Part shown: positions 9,137-18,616 of the stretch, one piece after another | How the letters are laid out: the number at the start of each line of letters is the position of its first letter | Numbering within the stretch: position 1 is the stretch's first letter | Origin: Choanephora cucurbitarum | Lineage: Eukaryota; Mucoromycota; Mucoromycetes; Mucorales; Choanephoraceae | Direction: 5' to 3' | Assembly: GCA_025331435.1 (NCBI GenBank) | Contig: JAIWNI010000183.1 | Span: 1 to 30,598, forward strand | DNA length: 30,598 nucleotides | The notes under the pieces: generated by a model | What the model saw: the letters and a program-made list of their open reading frames with translations, nothing else | Database searches by the model: none | Told to the model about the DNA's origin: nothing | Translations under genes and position numbers: made by a program

Positions 9137-10087
9137 ATGTCTGCTATTAACAACGAAATCATCTATTCTTTAGAGAACATTCACAATGCCCTTTCTCCCG
9201 GTACAATCTCCTGTGTTTATGCGTTGACTCGCTCTATTAAGGTCAAGGCCTCAGACTGGCAAGAGTGTCTTGAAGAAATCAGCGAATTGTGCGTTATGAA
9301 ATGGGTCGTTTTTAGCTCAAACAAGCAGCCCACCAACATGGATGCTCAAGAAGCTCTTCAAAAGAAGATCAGAACGAGATATTCTGCCAAGTTTATATGC
9401 CATCGTAGTGGCAGTTATGCTTCCGTTGCCCGTGATGAAGGCAGGCCCACCCAAAAGAAATCGAAGAAGGCTGGATGTACTGCTTCTCTTAGCATTAAGT
9501 GCTATTTCAAGGAACCCGAGGTGTATCACTTCATTCCTATTGCTCAGGAACACACTTTCCATGTTCCTGGTGATCAAGCCGATGATCTTCGTTGTCTTCC
9601 CCTCTCAAGAAGATACCTTTTGAAAATCCAAAATGAACTGGAACATAGTTCCAAATCTGCTCGTCAGATTAGAATTGATCTTCTTCGTGAAATGGACAAT
9701 TACAGTAACAGGAGCGAACGAAGAGTGAACTATCATCAAAAAAATCAGAGACTGTGTAAACACATACACTTATTGAAGCTTCATGTTCCTCAATTGAGCT
9801 TAACTTCTGCTGAAACTAATATATTTTCTAATGATGCACCCATTATTGATTCAATCAATTCTGGTGATGCTGAAGAAACATCGCAAACTGAATATAATCT
9901 TGCTCAAACTAGTAGTATGATTACTACATTATATCACAATCGAAACGATCTTCTACAAACAAACAACTCCACGACACTTGAAGAAGCAAAACTTCTAAAA
10001 AGCAACCTCCAAAATTCTCTGAACGCTTTACAAGCATATATGGACAAATACAACAATCTCACTAGAATGAACACTCAAAGACAATAA
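9137..10087 (+). CDS. FAR1/GCM1-type (WRKY-fold) zinc-finger protein, transposon-related
   Basis: Single-exon ORF of 316 residues. Residues ~80-145 carry a Cys88...Cys114...His140-x-His142 pattern (FICHRSGSY, then KKAGCTASLSI, then EHTFHVPGD), the layout of the FAR1/WRKY-GCM1 zinc finger used by MULE-type transposases and by transcription factors derived from them. A helical segment follows (LPLSRRYLLKIQNELEHSSK, RQIRIDLLREMDN). The C-terminal third is polar, Asn/Ser/Thr-rich, ending in a possible coiled coil (LEEAKLLKSNLQNSLNALQA). No DDE transposase catalytic core or SWIM finger follows, so it is either a domesticated DNA-binding protein or the 5' remnant of a MULE. It is convergent with the Helitron and lies between two Helitron-derived pieces, so capture is possible. 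It is intronless, unlike the core genes here. Confidence 0.72.
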   Translation: MSAINNEIIYSLENIHNALSPGTISCVYALTRSIKVKASDWQECLEEISELCVMKWVVFSSNKQPTNMDAQEALQKKIRTRYSAKFICHRSGSYASVARDEGRPTQKKSKKAGCTASLSIKCYFKEPEVYHFIPIAQEHTFHVPGDQADDLRCLPLSRRYLLKIQNELEHSSKSARQIRIDLLREMDNYSNRSERRVNYHQKNQRLCKHIHLLKLHVPQLSLTSAETNIFSNDAPIIDSINSGDAEETSQTEYNLAQTSSMITTLYHNRNDLLQTNNSTTLEEAKLLKSNLQNSLNALQAYMDKYNNLTRMNTQRQ

Positions 10088-10320
10088 ACTTTTTTATATT
10101 TTTTACTATTGTCGAATTTGCTTCTTTAGATGCTTACTCAACCTCAATATTTTTCAAAAAAAAATCCTTAAGTACCTTTCATATTCAAAGCTAAGCCTAC
10201 TACAGGCAAGCCACAAATCGGTGATTTAATTCCTTAAGTTACCAGGAAATATAAACGTTCAAAATTCTGAAGAGGTTTGTGTAACATTTAGTTTGTATGT
10301 CTTAGATTTTTAAAAAGGAA

Positions 10321-10440
10321 ACGAGCATATTACAAACCGCACCTCCATTGCGGTAATAAAATTAGCACCTACGCTGCGCTCTGGTTAATTTTATTGACCT
10401 TCATTATGGTACGGTACGCTGCGCTTTGTAAGATGCTCGT
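10321..10440. repeat. 120-bp nested inverted-repeat (cloverleaf-like) element
   Basis: Outer arms 10321-10336 and 10425-10440 (ACGAGCATATTACAAA against its complement) pair at 15 of 16 positions. Inside are a 5-bp hairpin CCGCA..TGCGG (10337-10353), a perfect 10-bp stem AATAAAATTA / TAATTTTATT (10355-10364 / 10386-10395) with a 21-nt loop, and an ACC..GGT hairpin (10397-10410). The whole could fold into a cloverleaf-like shape. CGCTGCGCT occurs in the loop (10372-10380) and again at 10417-10425. Confidence 0.8.
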
Positions 10441-10505
10441 GCCGCCGCAGGCCAACTAATCCGATGAGAAGTTCAATGTGGGGGCCCCACCCATATTTTT
10501 TTTAG

Positions 10506-10570
10506 ACCTTCGCTATGGTATAAAATAGCCCCTTCGCTGCGCTTCGTGTATTTTAAACCGTCGCTTCGGT
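10506..10570. repeat. Second hairpin module of same design
   Basis: ACC..GGT hairpin (10506-10519), A/T stem TAAAATA / TATTTTA (10521-10527 / 10549-10555) extended by GGT/ACC across one A-A mismatch, a loop containing CGCTGCGCT (10535-10543), then ACCG..CGGT (10557-10570). Order and loop word match the element at 10321-10440, so the two are diverged copies of one structural unit rather than chance palindromes. Confidence 0.72.
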
Positions 10571-10744
10571 AAAAAAAACATGTGTCCCGGGGCAGTGAGA
10601 AAGAATCAAGCTTATCCGAATAGATGGATCAAAGCTTAATGAGATGGGTTTGATTAGGATCAGATATAAGTAATTTTTCAAAAAGTAGTTTTATTGTTAT
10701 GTATAGGAATAATAAGGATAATAAGTCTATAGAAAGTAAAAATA

Positions 10745-12310
10745 TTAAGTGAAAACTTCTTTGTATACGACATTTCTTGTATGGTTTTTAGCATATTGTG
10801 CTGGAATGGAGCTTGATTTACCAATGAGAATTTTGATAGATTCTTTTTGTCTTACTCGTGAAAGAGCAACATACAACTGGCCATGGCTAAAAACAGGTTT
10901 TGGTAGATACAATCCAGCCCGATCGAGAGTTTTCCCTTGAGCTTTGTTAATTGTCATGGCAAAAGCAAGTCTGATTGGAAATTGAATTCGCTGAAATTGC
11001 ATAGCATCAGTTTCAGCAGAAAAGAGCTTTATCTTTGGAATGCATACAACTGATCCAGCAAATGCGCCTGTTTCGATTGTAGCTTCAATTAAGTTTCGCA
11101 TTAATGACTTGACAATGAGTCTTGTACCATTACATAAGCCATTCAGAGCATCAAGGTTTCTTAGAAGCATGATAGGTGCTCCGACTTTTAGAGTGAGTAC
11201 ATGAGGAGGCAACGCACCAGATTCAATTACATTGAGAACTTCCATAGGATGTTCTAGTGATTGTTGAAGATCCAGGGTCTCATCAGCACTATAGTAAATA
11301 ACTTGTTCACCTGGAAGTTTTTCAATCAATAAACGATTGATTTCAGCAACATGCACATTGATAGGCGTTAATATAGCAGAGCTAATCAAATATGATGTAT
11401 CATTTCCAATCCTAAAGTCCGGGTTAAATAGCTCTGGATATATAGCAGAAAGAAGATTCAGAAGATTATCTCCAGGTATGAGCATGGAATCCAGCAGTTT
11501 GACAAAGTCAGTATCTGTGGGAAAGAAGTTTGGATAAACTTGTACTCGAAGAGTTTCTGCTGAGCCATTACCAATATTCAAAAGCATATTAGCAAATTGC
11601 TCAAGTTCAAGAGACAATGATGGATTGTTGCTATTTTGAGCTTGCTGAACACGCATGTTGATTTGAAGCTTTTTGACTGTAAAGGAAGGCCAGAGAAAAG
11701 ATCGGTTGATGCATGCATTGACAACGTCTGATCTACTGCCTTTAGGAATCACAGGGAGTACTTGACGAAAGTCGCCACCAGAAACCATCAATCTGCCACC
11801 AAATGGTACTGATTCAAGCACCTTATTTTGAGTACCAAAAATATCTTTGAATGTTCGATCGACTGTTTCAAGAGTAGACTTGTTGATCATTGAAGACTCA
11901 TCCCAAATGATTAGTTTGGTCTTCCTCAATAATTGAGCTTGCATAGAGGATGGTGTGATTCCACACATTGTAGTAGAGGAAGTTTCCAGAGGTATTTTGA
12001 ACATGGAATGAGCTGTCCTGCCACCTGCCATCAGTAATGCAGCTGTGCCACTGGATGCAACAGCCAAAGCAAATCCATCATGACCAGATCGTACTGCTTT
12101 CAAGAGTGTGTTAAAAAGGTAGGTTTTGCCCGTACCTCCAGGTCCATCAACAAAAAAAAGTCTAGGAAACTCAGTTGAATTACAGCCATCTCTTTCAACG
12201 CATTGCATAATTGCTTGATAAATCTCAAGTTGATCAGAATTGAAATTTGTTACATCTTCAAGATAGGTTGTCTGTCTTGCAATAGTATTGCAATCGAAGT
12301 TGTTCTTGGA
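10745..12310 (-). pseudogene. Helitron PIF1-like helicase segment
   Basis: The frame runs from about 12310 to the stop at 10745; the first ATG is at 12208 and 487 residues follow it. Motifs: Walker A GPGGTGKT, Walker B LIIWDESSMI, motif III GGDFRQVLPVI, LLRNLD..GLCNGTRL, then INKAQGKTLDRAGLYLPKPV and HGQLYVALSRVRQ (motifs V-VI). These define the SF1B PIF1-like helicase that unwinds DNA for rolling-circle transposition. The segment is intact internally and is separated from the Rep half by a frameshift near 12300, upstream of which residues FDCNTIARQTTYLEDV continue the family sequence in this frame. It could not be translated with Rep unless the frame were restored. Confidence 0.9.
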
Positions 12311-14807
12311 TCAGACTATTAGGAGCAGAATAGCTAGGATCAGGAATAGGTAATTGAAATTGCCCATATGATCGTAAGCTTGAGCCATGATGACTTGTTA
12401 AGATACTTTCAATATCTAAAAGTGCACGGTCAAAAGATGTATCATTGATATCATTTAGCACTGGATCGAATGAAGAGTCATTCTGTAGTTGATAAAGATA
12501 GTCTTCCGAGAGCTTGTCTTTAAAATCTAACCAAAGCTGGTATAGATCAGCAGGATCACAGAACACCAAGACAATGCAAAAAAGCTTGCGAAGAGATACA
12601 GGTGTCTGCGTATGAGCAGCTTCATCTAAACATTGCTTCCATTGGTTGTATGATGCAAGCAGACCTAGAGCTCTAGCAGCAGCTTGAAACGTTGGATGGC
12701 ATATGCCATTAACTGTTCTTAAGTGAGCAAAAGAGGTGGCCCCAGCAACATGGTACAGCAGCATACGAAGATGATAGAGTTCTGATCTTTTGGGAGATAC
12801 AGAATAAACTCTACCAATGGTTGCACCAAAACCACGTTGTCTTTTTGCCCATTTTCTTGGCTTTACAGATGTGTGCCAGACATACTGCTCAGGGAAGTTA
12901 GGGTACAAAATAGACCTTGCTTCGGGATCTATCTGATTCGTTTTGAACCAACTGGTCAAAGTTGTATCTTGTTCAGAGGCTTGCATCAATACAGCGTTGA
13001 TGTCATCATCTTCGTTGAAGTATACAGATTCCTCCCCTTCAAGATGGATAGCCAGTCTTTGGTGTGCAGGGAATTCCTTGTGCATTGGAAAGGAGAATAG
13101 TCTTCAGCAAGCTTCAGGAGCAGAAACATATCTGGCATCGATGAAAGAGCGGACTTCATCATTTTGCTCAACAGACAATGAGGCTCGATCATGGCCTTTA
13201 TACACATACTTATAGACATATTTGACGCTGTTGATTGATGAACATATTTCAACATTTATATGAGCATCATATTTCGTAGCAAGGTAAAGCTTGTGAGGTA
13301 CAACCCAACGATTGTCAATGTTATATGTATGTCTGTTTATAGTCTTTGGGACTGTGATGCCATTGTTTCTCCTTCTATATACAGGATAGCCACCGTTAAT
13401 GTTAGCAGTTGTCTTATTGAAAAAGGCTTTGGGATACTTTTTGGTACACCCATGCGCAATATCCATACAAACAGCCTGTATGTTGATTAATCCACATGGT
13501 CCATGAATCATGTGTTTTATCACTGTTTGGTGGGCCAAAGGGAAACGAACTGGATCTGGTATCTCAGCTGATACGACACTATCATACTCTTCTGCATTTA
13601 AAGGCTTATCCGAGGAATCAACGATTAACAGAATGTGAGCATGAGGAAGTCCACGTTTTTGAAATTCAATAGTGTAGACAAATCCAACAGCTTTTCCCAA
13701 GACATTCTTTTTGGTGAGATCATCAAGTAATTCACGAAGCTTAATGTTGAAGACTCGGCTACAAAGATCGGGTCGATCAGATGCTTTTTGACCAAACAAA
13801 AGTTCTCTTTGGATTTCAGGCCATTGAGGGTTGCAGGTAAAGGTGATGAAATAATCAGGCTTTCCAAAGCGTCTGACAATACTCAATGCATCTTGATACA
13901 ATTGTGCCATATGCCGAGGTCCGCCGATAAAGCTTGATGGTAAAATTACCTTTTTACCTAATCGTTCCCTTTCTTGTTGATTGGCTGGTTGCAAACCATC
14001 ATTCAGATTGATAGCGTCTTGTAGACCTTGATACAGCTCACATCTTAAACTTTTTTGATTGTGGCGAATGTATAAGAGTCTGTTTCGCTCCATTTTTGTA
14101 TACATATCGACAATGTACTGGTGAAATAAGTTGCCGAAAAGATGTAATAAGTGGCCATCAGAAGGTCTGTACATGAGTCTAAAGCTATAGAACTGCATGA
14201 TCGTCATTTTTTCGTTGGATGAATTGCTTAAAGTAGTGATGTTCCATCCAGGTTCTCCAAAGGGAAACAAAAGAACGTAATGCAAAGGATCGTAAAACTG
14301 ATTTGACTCACTGACTCTTACAATAGAACTATCTTGGTATTGAATGACTATATCTCGAGAAGTATTTGCAGCATTATCATCGTTGTCATCGCCAACAATT
14401 ATGGCTGCAATTTGAGAACCATTTGTAGGTCTATTATAGCGTCTACGATCTGGTACGCCTTCAGCTCTAAAGACTAACTTCACATTTTCCAATGATGATA
14501 TGCCTTCGTTTTGACCAAGAGTATCATTGTTACTTTGCTGTTCAGCAGCAATCTGTGTCATGTTTTTAAAGATAGCAACAAAAGGGTTAACTCGATGCAT
14601 CATATTCTGAATTGCTAATATAGTCGAACGGTCTACATTTTGTGCAATTGCATGTCGATTTTCCAATTCATGCTCAGTGTCAAAAATGTAGATCTGTGTA
14701 ACTTTAGGGCTCGAATTATCAGAGGGAATAGCAGATCCGATCAAATGATATGGACTGCCTTGAATTCGAAAGGTGTAAGAGCCAGTTCGACTATTAGCTA
14801 AGTTCAA
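12258..14807 (-). pseudogene. Helitron HUH Rep segment with internal TGA
   Basis: Two pieces in one frame: 14807-13104 (567 residues) and 13085-12258 (about 275), split by a TGA at 13104-13106. Features in order, residues of the first piece: YTFRIQGSPYHLIGS near the start; HLFGNLFHQYIVDMYTKMER; GGPRHMAQLYQDALSIVRRF; DYFITFTCNPQWPEIQ; the metal-binding HUH motif GLPHAHILL (His389, His391); and the tyrosine motif YVYKYVYKGHD (Tyr530-Tyr536), whose tyrosines nick and join DNA in Helitron Rep. The second piece begins with SFPMHKEFPAHQRLAIHLEG, normally contiguous. A single base change explains the split. Confidence 0.9.
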
Positions 14808-14815
14808 ATCAAGGT

Positions 14816-15457
14816 TTACACCAAAGAAGTGAAACTCAAAGAGCTGTTGTACATTCTAATATTACTTCGAAACTCTTTGGAAGTACTATTGCTTCCCTTG
14901 AGAAGATCTGCAATTTCTGGTGGTGTTGGTTGCAAAGGACTTAAAATTGACTCACCCTTACAACAACACAATTGAAACACAGGATGGATTTTGCTACTGC
15001 CAGAAGCCCTTTCCCTAATCCACATCAAAGCACCACAACGATCGCAAATACAACTCATTGAACCACAATCAAATCTCATAGAAGGTACAGCACTTAAATC
15101 TCTTGCAACATTTCTAGTGTTTTGAGTGTTGAGAGGACAGAGTCTGCTGGTTCGTCTTAAATGACCTTCCATTCCGCAGTTGGCACAAACTTCGACAGCA
15201 GAAGGTTGCCCATCTACTTCCATATCTTGAAAACGTGGATTCATTCTGCATCCAGCGAAGGTTCGGCGAGAGTGTCCAGGCTCATTGCATGCAGAACAAA
15301 CAACCAAATCGTTTTATGTTTGTTCTTGTTGAACCTCTTCCATTTGAACATCTTCATCTACTTGGTTGCGTGGGTTCATTCGACAAAATCGGTATGTTCT
15401 GCGAGAATGACCCGGTTCGTTACATGCTGCGCAGAAAACAGCTGGTGAATCGCTCAT
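14816..15457 (-). pseudogene. Helitron N-terminal zinc-knuckle segment
   Basis: The start ATG is at 15457-15455 (MSDSPAVFCAACNEPGHSRR). Three tandem C-x2-C-x4-H-x7-C knuckles are seen: CAACNEPGHSRRTYRFC, CSACNEPGHSRRTFAGC and CANCGMEGHLRRTSRLC. A fourth Cys-rich patch follows (CGSMSCICDRCGALMW). An in-frame TAA (15314-15316) lies between knuckles 1 and 2. The frame then ends at 14816 in SLSFTSLV, where a missing base shifts away from the expected continuation into Rep (family pattern N-I-R-x-Y-N-x-x-L-x-F-T-S). The knuckles are likely to bind nucleic acid. The near-identical spacing of knuckles 1 and 2 shows internal duplication. Confidence 0.85.
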
Positions 15458-15777
15458 ATTTTTAGTTTTTAAAATATCTGTCAAAGTCTTAATGATCAAA
15501 AAGCAGTATAATAAACTAAAAGTCCAAAGCTATAGTACTCACTATTAGAAAAAAAGGGGGAAAACTAATTTTTAGAAGAGCAAAAAAATCAGCTGCAGTT
15601 TTTCAAACATTTACAATTAGAAACTCGGTGACTGTTTTTTACAACTCAAGTTTAAGCTGGTGGTGACTGTTTTTTAGGACACCTTATCTTTTTAATATAA
15701 CTGATGATGCAAAATCTTTTCACAACCTTTCTAGTGTGCCCAAGTGAAAAAAAGCGTTTATCTTTTGCTTTATTTTG

Positions 15778-15866
15778 TTCTCTCTGCGGAGCAGGCCAGT
15801 CCTTTGCGGCACCTGCGAAGTGAGGCCTCCCTGAAAAGGTCCCCCTGAAAAGGGTTAATGAAGCCG
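15778..15866. repeat. GC-rich direct repeat, copy 1
   Basis: 89 bp, 88 of 89 identical to copy 2 at +177. Internally it holds AGGCC...GGCCT complementary words and two CCCTGAAAAGG units in tandem. Sharply more GC-rich than its surroundings. Sited about 320 bp upstream of the Helitron start codon. Confidence 0.9.
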
Positions 15867-15954
15867 CTATACTGGCTTTTTGTTTCGGAAAAGCAACCTC
15901 TCTTTTTTTTGTTGTTGTTGTTGCAATCTCAGACATGTCATGACATTTCTTTCA

Positions 15955-16043
15955 TTCTCTCTGCGGAGCAGGCCAGTCCTTTGCGGCACCTGCGAAGTGA
16001 GGCCTCCCTGAAAAGGTCCCCCTGAAAAGGGCTAATGAAGCCG
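15955..16043. repeat. GC-rich direct repeat, copy 2
   Basis: Identical to copy 1 except for C at 16032 against T at 15855. The 88-bp spacer between copies is unrelated to the repeat, so the period is 177 bp. Confidence 0.9.
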
Positions 16044-17090
16044 TTTTATCTTAAATTTAAAAAAAAGGGCTATCTTGAATATGCAGAATTTGATGCTGCT
16101 AGACTTTACTTTTACCTTACCTTTAATAACAACCTTTTCTTCCTCTGTTGTGACTTCAGAAGGGTATCTCCTGTCATCCTTTTGCATTCAAGACCTATAG
16201 GATTCAACGACAGACTGTGGACTTTAGTCGCACTACTATTCATTTTATATAAAGAGATTGACGAAAGAAACTACCACGATGCTGAGCATCATTCGGTATC
16301 TTTATAGATATTATGTCACCATCCAGTTATCCAATTATCTTTGTTTCTTTGAAGACTCTTGGTGTGTTGTCTGGGTTATATAAAGAGTATTTCAATAAAG
16401 CATTAAAACAAAGATCAAAGTACAAAGTACAAATCTGTTTACTTATTGCACAAAGCCTGACTCTATTTCAACTATCATCCTCGCTGCATATAGCTACGGC
16501 TACATGGTCACGGCTTCTCCACTCTGTTTATCAAGCACTTTGTAATCTTGATTAAAGCAAATTATTCTTATTCTGTTGCGCAATATAACAGCAACGTCAA
16601 AAAGTGACAGTAATAGCTACATGTTGGCCTCAAACACGTTCTTCTTTCTCTTTCTCTCTTATCACTGTAAAGCAACCACATCTTGTCATAGTGTTCTGTT
16701 GCGTCTCAAATCCAAGCAAATGCTCTTGTATGGCTGCATGTATTGTGGTGTTATACTTTGTACTTTTGACACAAGTCAATGGCTATATAAAATCTGATTG
16801 AACTGCACCTCCAATTTCTTGCATTCGTTTCTTGTATTGCAAATTATACAGTGTCCCTCTCTTTTCTTTTCTTTTTTCCAATATGTTTGTACTCAATCAT
16901 ATATTCTTAATGCCAAGTTAGATCCAGAATCCGATTCAGTGATTCTTTGAACTGTAGTTCAGATCAGGCGGTTATGATTTAATATAAGAAGATGTCACAA
17001 AGGAGAATCATTAAAGCAAACTCAAAAATCTCAAACACATTTAAACAGGAAGTCAAAAGATTATATAAAGATAGAAACACAAGCAGGATA

Positions 17091-18616
17091 TTACAACGAA
17101 GACAAGACACTGTTTCTCCAAGAGAAGATGACAGGCATGTCTTCAACAAATTTCTTTAATTGGACAATGTCCTTTGGACATTTGATTTGTGCAAAGCACT
17201 TTCTTACAAATTGATTCTCAACTTTGGCTACTTTCTCCAATGATAGTACATTGTCTAGACAAACAAATAATTTGAAGAGCAACGTGAATATTAGACCTCT
17301 TTGAACATAGCATGTTGAGAGTAGTTGACACTTACTGTAATACAATACAACATGCATATCGGAAAGGTTTTTTTTTGTGATTGCTTGTTTGCAACAATCA
17401 TATATTTTTTTAGTATCTGACAAAAGCTTTGCTTTTGAGTGGGTGCTTATGCCCCCAGCGAATTCTACAACAATCACTGGGTGATTGTTCAGCAAGGAAC
17501 TGGCCAAGCCATCCAATTTGGTGTTCTCGCAGCTTTCAGTCAACACCTCAACCCTAAATATATATACACATTATTCAGATTAACATTACAATAACTTTTA
17601 TCGTTAACGGACTTACCATTTGAAACTGATTTCATGCATGTGCGGCATGAAAATGTTGTTGAGGATGGGGAAGCTGGTGAAAGTGGCAGCCGTTCTTTCC
17701 CTCTGGGAGCGGCTGATTGGGCAGGAGGGTGACTCGATCATCCTCAAAAAATGGTGGCAGAGGTGGAATACTGTATCGTAGTCTTCGTGTACAGCTGGAT
17801 CAAAGACGGTTGTTCCAAACTCCGAGTAGGCAAACAGAGCCCTCCTGAAAGACATTGCAGAGTTGGGAGCAGCACCAAGGCGAGAGAGTAGAGACCGGCA
17901 TTCTGGCGACAAGTTTGGGTCAACCAAAGCAACTTTAGATGTTAAAGACTCAATTTCTTGAGCGGTGAGTCGCTCGTGTATCAATGTCATTGCACCTGCA
18001 CAATCAACATCTAGCACATTATCTCCAAAGAGACTAAAAAAAGTTTAAGGTGAATGGGAGGAGTATGCTCACGATGCAGAATGCAAAGGTCAATTTTTCA
18101 AAGAAGAGCTTACCTGCTATCAAGAATTCTTGGAATATCATTGAATAGCTTGAGGATTTTGCTTGTTGTAGTAGTAATGGTATTGGCAGTGGCAGTGGAA
18201 GTGGAGGTGCTTGAAGAACTGCGCAAACGCGACTTGGAATTCTATATAACAATATTTCATTTGTTCAAGCTAAACTGTACATTATGACAAACAACAAAAT
18301 TCTTACCCAAAATGAGCGATACTTGTTTCCAAACTCATTATCATCAATTCTTGCCTATTCAAATAAAGTCAACATCTATATCATGGTTACAAAAGGCGTA
18401 TTGGATTTTTACTTCAAATTTTGACAGCAAATTTCCTGCTTTTCTTTTTATCTCTCGTCTAGATCCTTCTCTCAAGAAATATTTCAGCATCTCTTGGTAA
18501 CTAAGGTCACCTTCAGACTTATTAAGCTTTTGTGTTAAAACAAACTTGAAGTAATCAAGTTTAGGGTCTTTTTTAATGTATTCATCATAAACAAGGGAAG
18601 TAGGTGTGTTAGACAT
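17091..18616 (-). CDS. Uncharacterised six-exon protein, possible PD-(D/E)XK-like C-terminus
   Basis: Exons on the minus strand: 18616-18413, 18354-18307, 18241-18114, 18033-17617, 17553-17336, 17254-17091; all GT..AG and in frame, 392 residues. The N-terminal third is charged and helical (KLDYFKFVLTQKLNKSEGDL), followed by a Ser/Thr linker. The middle is a helical domain (IHERLTAQEIESL, SPECRSLLSRLGAA, RMIESPSCPISRSQRERTAA). The C-terminal part reads KLDGLASSLL, then HPVIVVEFAGG, then KAKLLSDTKKIYDCCKQAI: an Asp...Glu...Lys/Asp-Lys order after a hydrophobic strand that resembles PD-(D/E)XK nuclease-like folds, but the canonical E-x-K is not exact. A final alpha/beta segment ends FSWRNSVLSSL. 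The gene structure is well supported; the function is not known. No signal peptide or membrane segment. Confidence 0.85.

Larger units (their letters stand above)
10088..10744. other. Non-coding region between FAR1-like gene and Helitron, with GC-rich hairpin block
   Basis: AT-rich flanks enclose an unusual GC-rich block of nested inverted repeats at 10321-10570 (listed separately) and a GTGGGG-G-CCCCAC palindrome at 10478-10490. The 3' terminus of the Helitron should lie in or near here on the minus strand, but no CTRR end with its hairpin could be fixed with confidence. Confidence 0.5.
10745..15457 (-). mobile_element. Autonomous-type Helitron (RepHel), broken by four lesions
   Basis: One long former ORF on the minus strand reads zinc knuckles, HUH Rep domain, linker, PIF1-like helicase, which is the gene order of Helitron rolling-circle transposons. 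Lesions seen: an in-frame TAA at 15314-15316; a frameshift near 14815-14822 (one base missing in a G run); a TGA at 13104-13106 where the Rep family motif EACWRLFSF expects Trp; and a frameshift near 12290-12310. Otherwise coding capacity is nearly complete, so inactivation is probably recent. The outer termini (5' TC, 3' CTRR plus hairpin) were not located, so the coordinates cover the coding core only. The 89-bp repeats at 15.8-16.0 kb and the hairpin block at 10.3-10.6 kb may belong to its non-coding ends. Confidence 0.92.
15458..17090. other. Non-coding region with direct repeats between Helitron and unknown gene
   Basis: Contains the 89-bp direct-repeat pair (15778-15866, 15955-16043) and a 12-bp palindrome ATGTCATGACAT (15935-15946) between them. 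Four TATATAAA-like words lie near 16244, 16375, 16780 and 17060. Open frames between 16.0 and 16.8 kb are rich in aromatic residues and Cys and look like chance. No gene is called. Confidence 0.5.

Noticed and set aside
10745..15307. Reading the Helitron ORFs as four separate genes
   Set aside because: Family order and near-contiguous motifs show one former ORF broken by stops and frameshifts.
15161..15465. Plus-strand ORFs over the Helitron zinc knuckles
   Set aside because: Complementary shadows of the knuckle-coding strand.
16240..17070. Four TATATAAA-like words suggesting an array of small-RNA promoters
   Set aside because: Flanking sequences are not alike and spacing is irregular; such words are common in AT-rich DNA.
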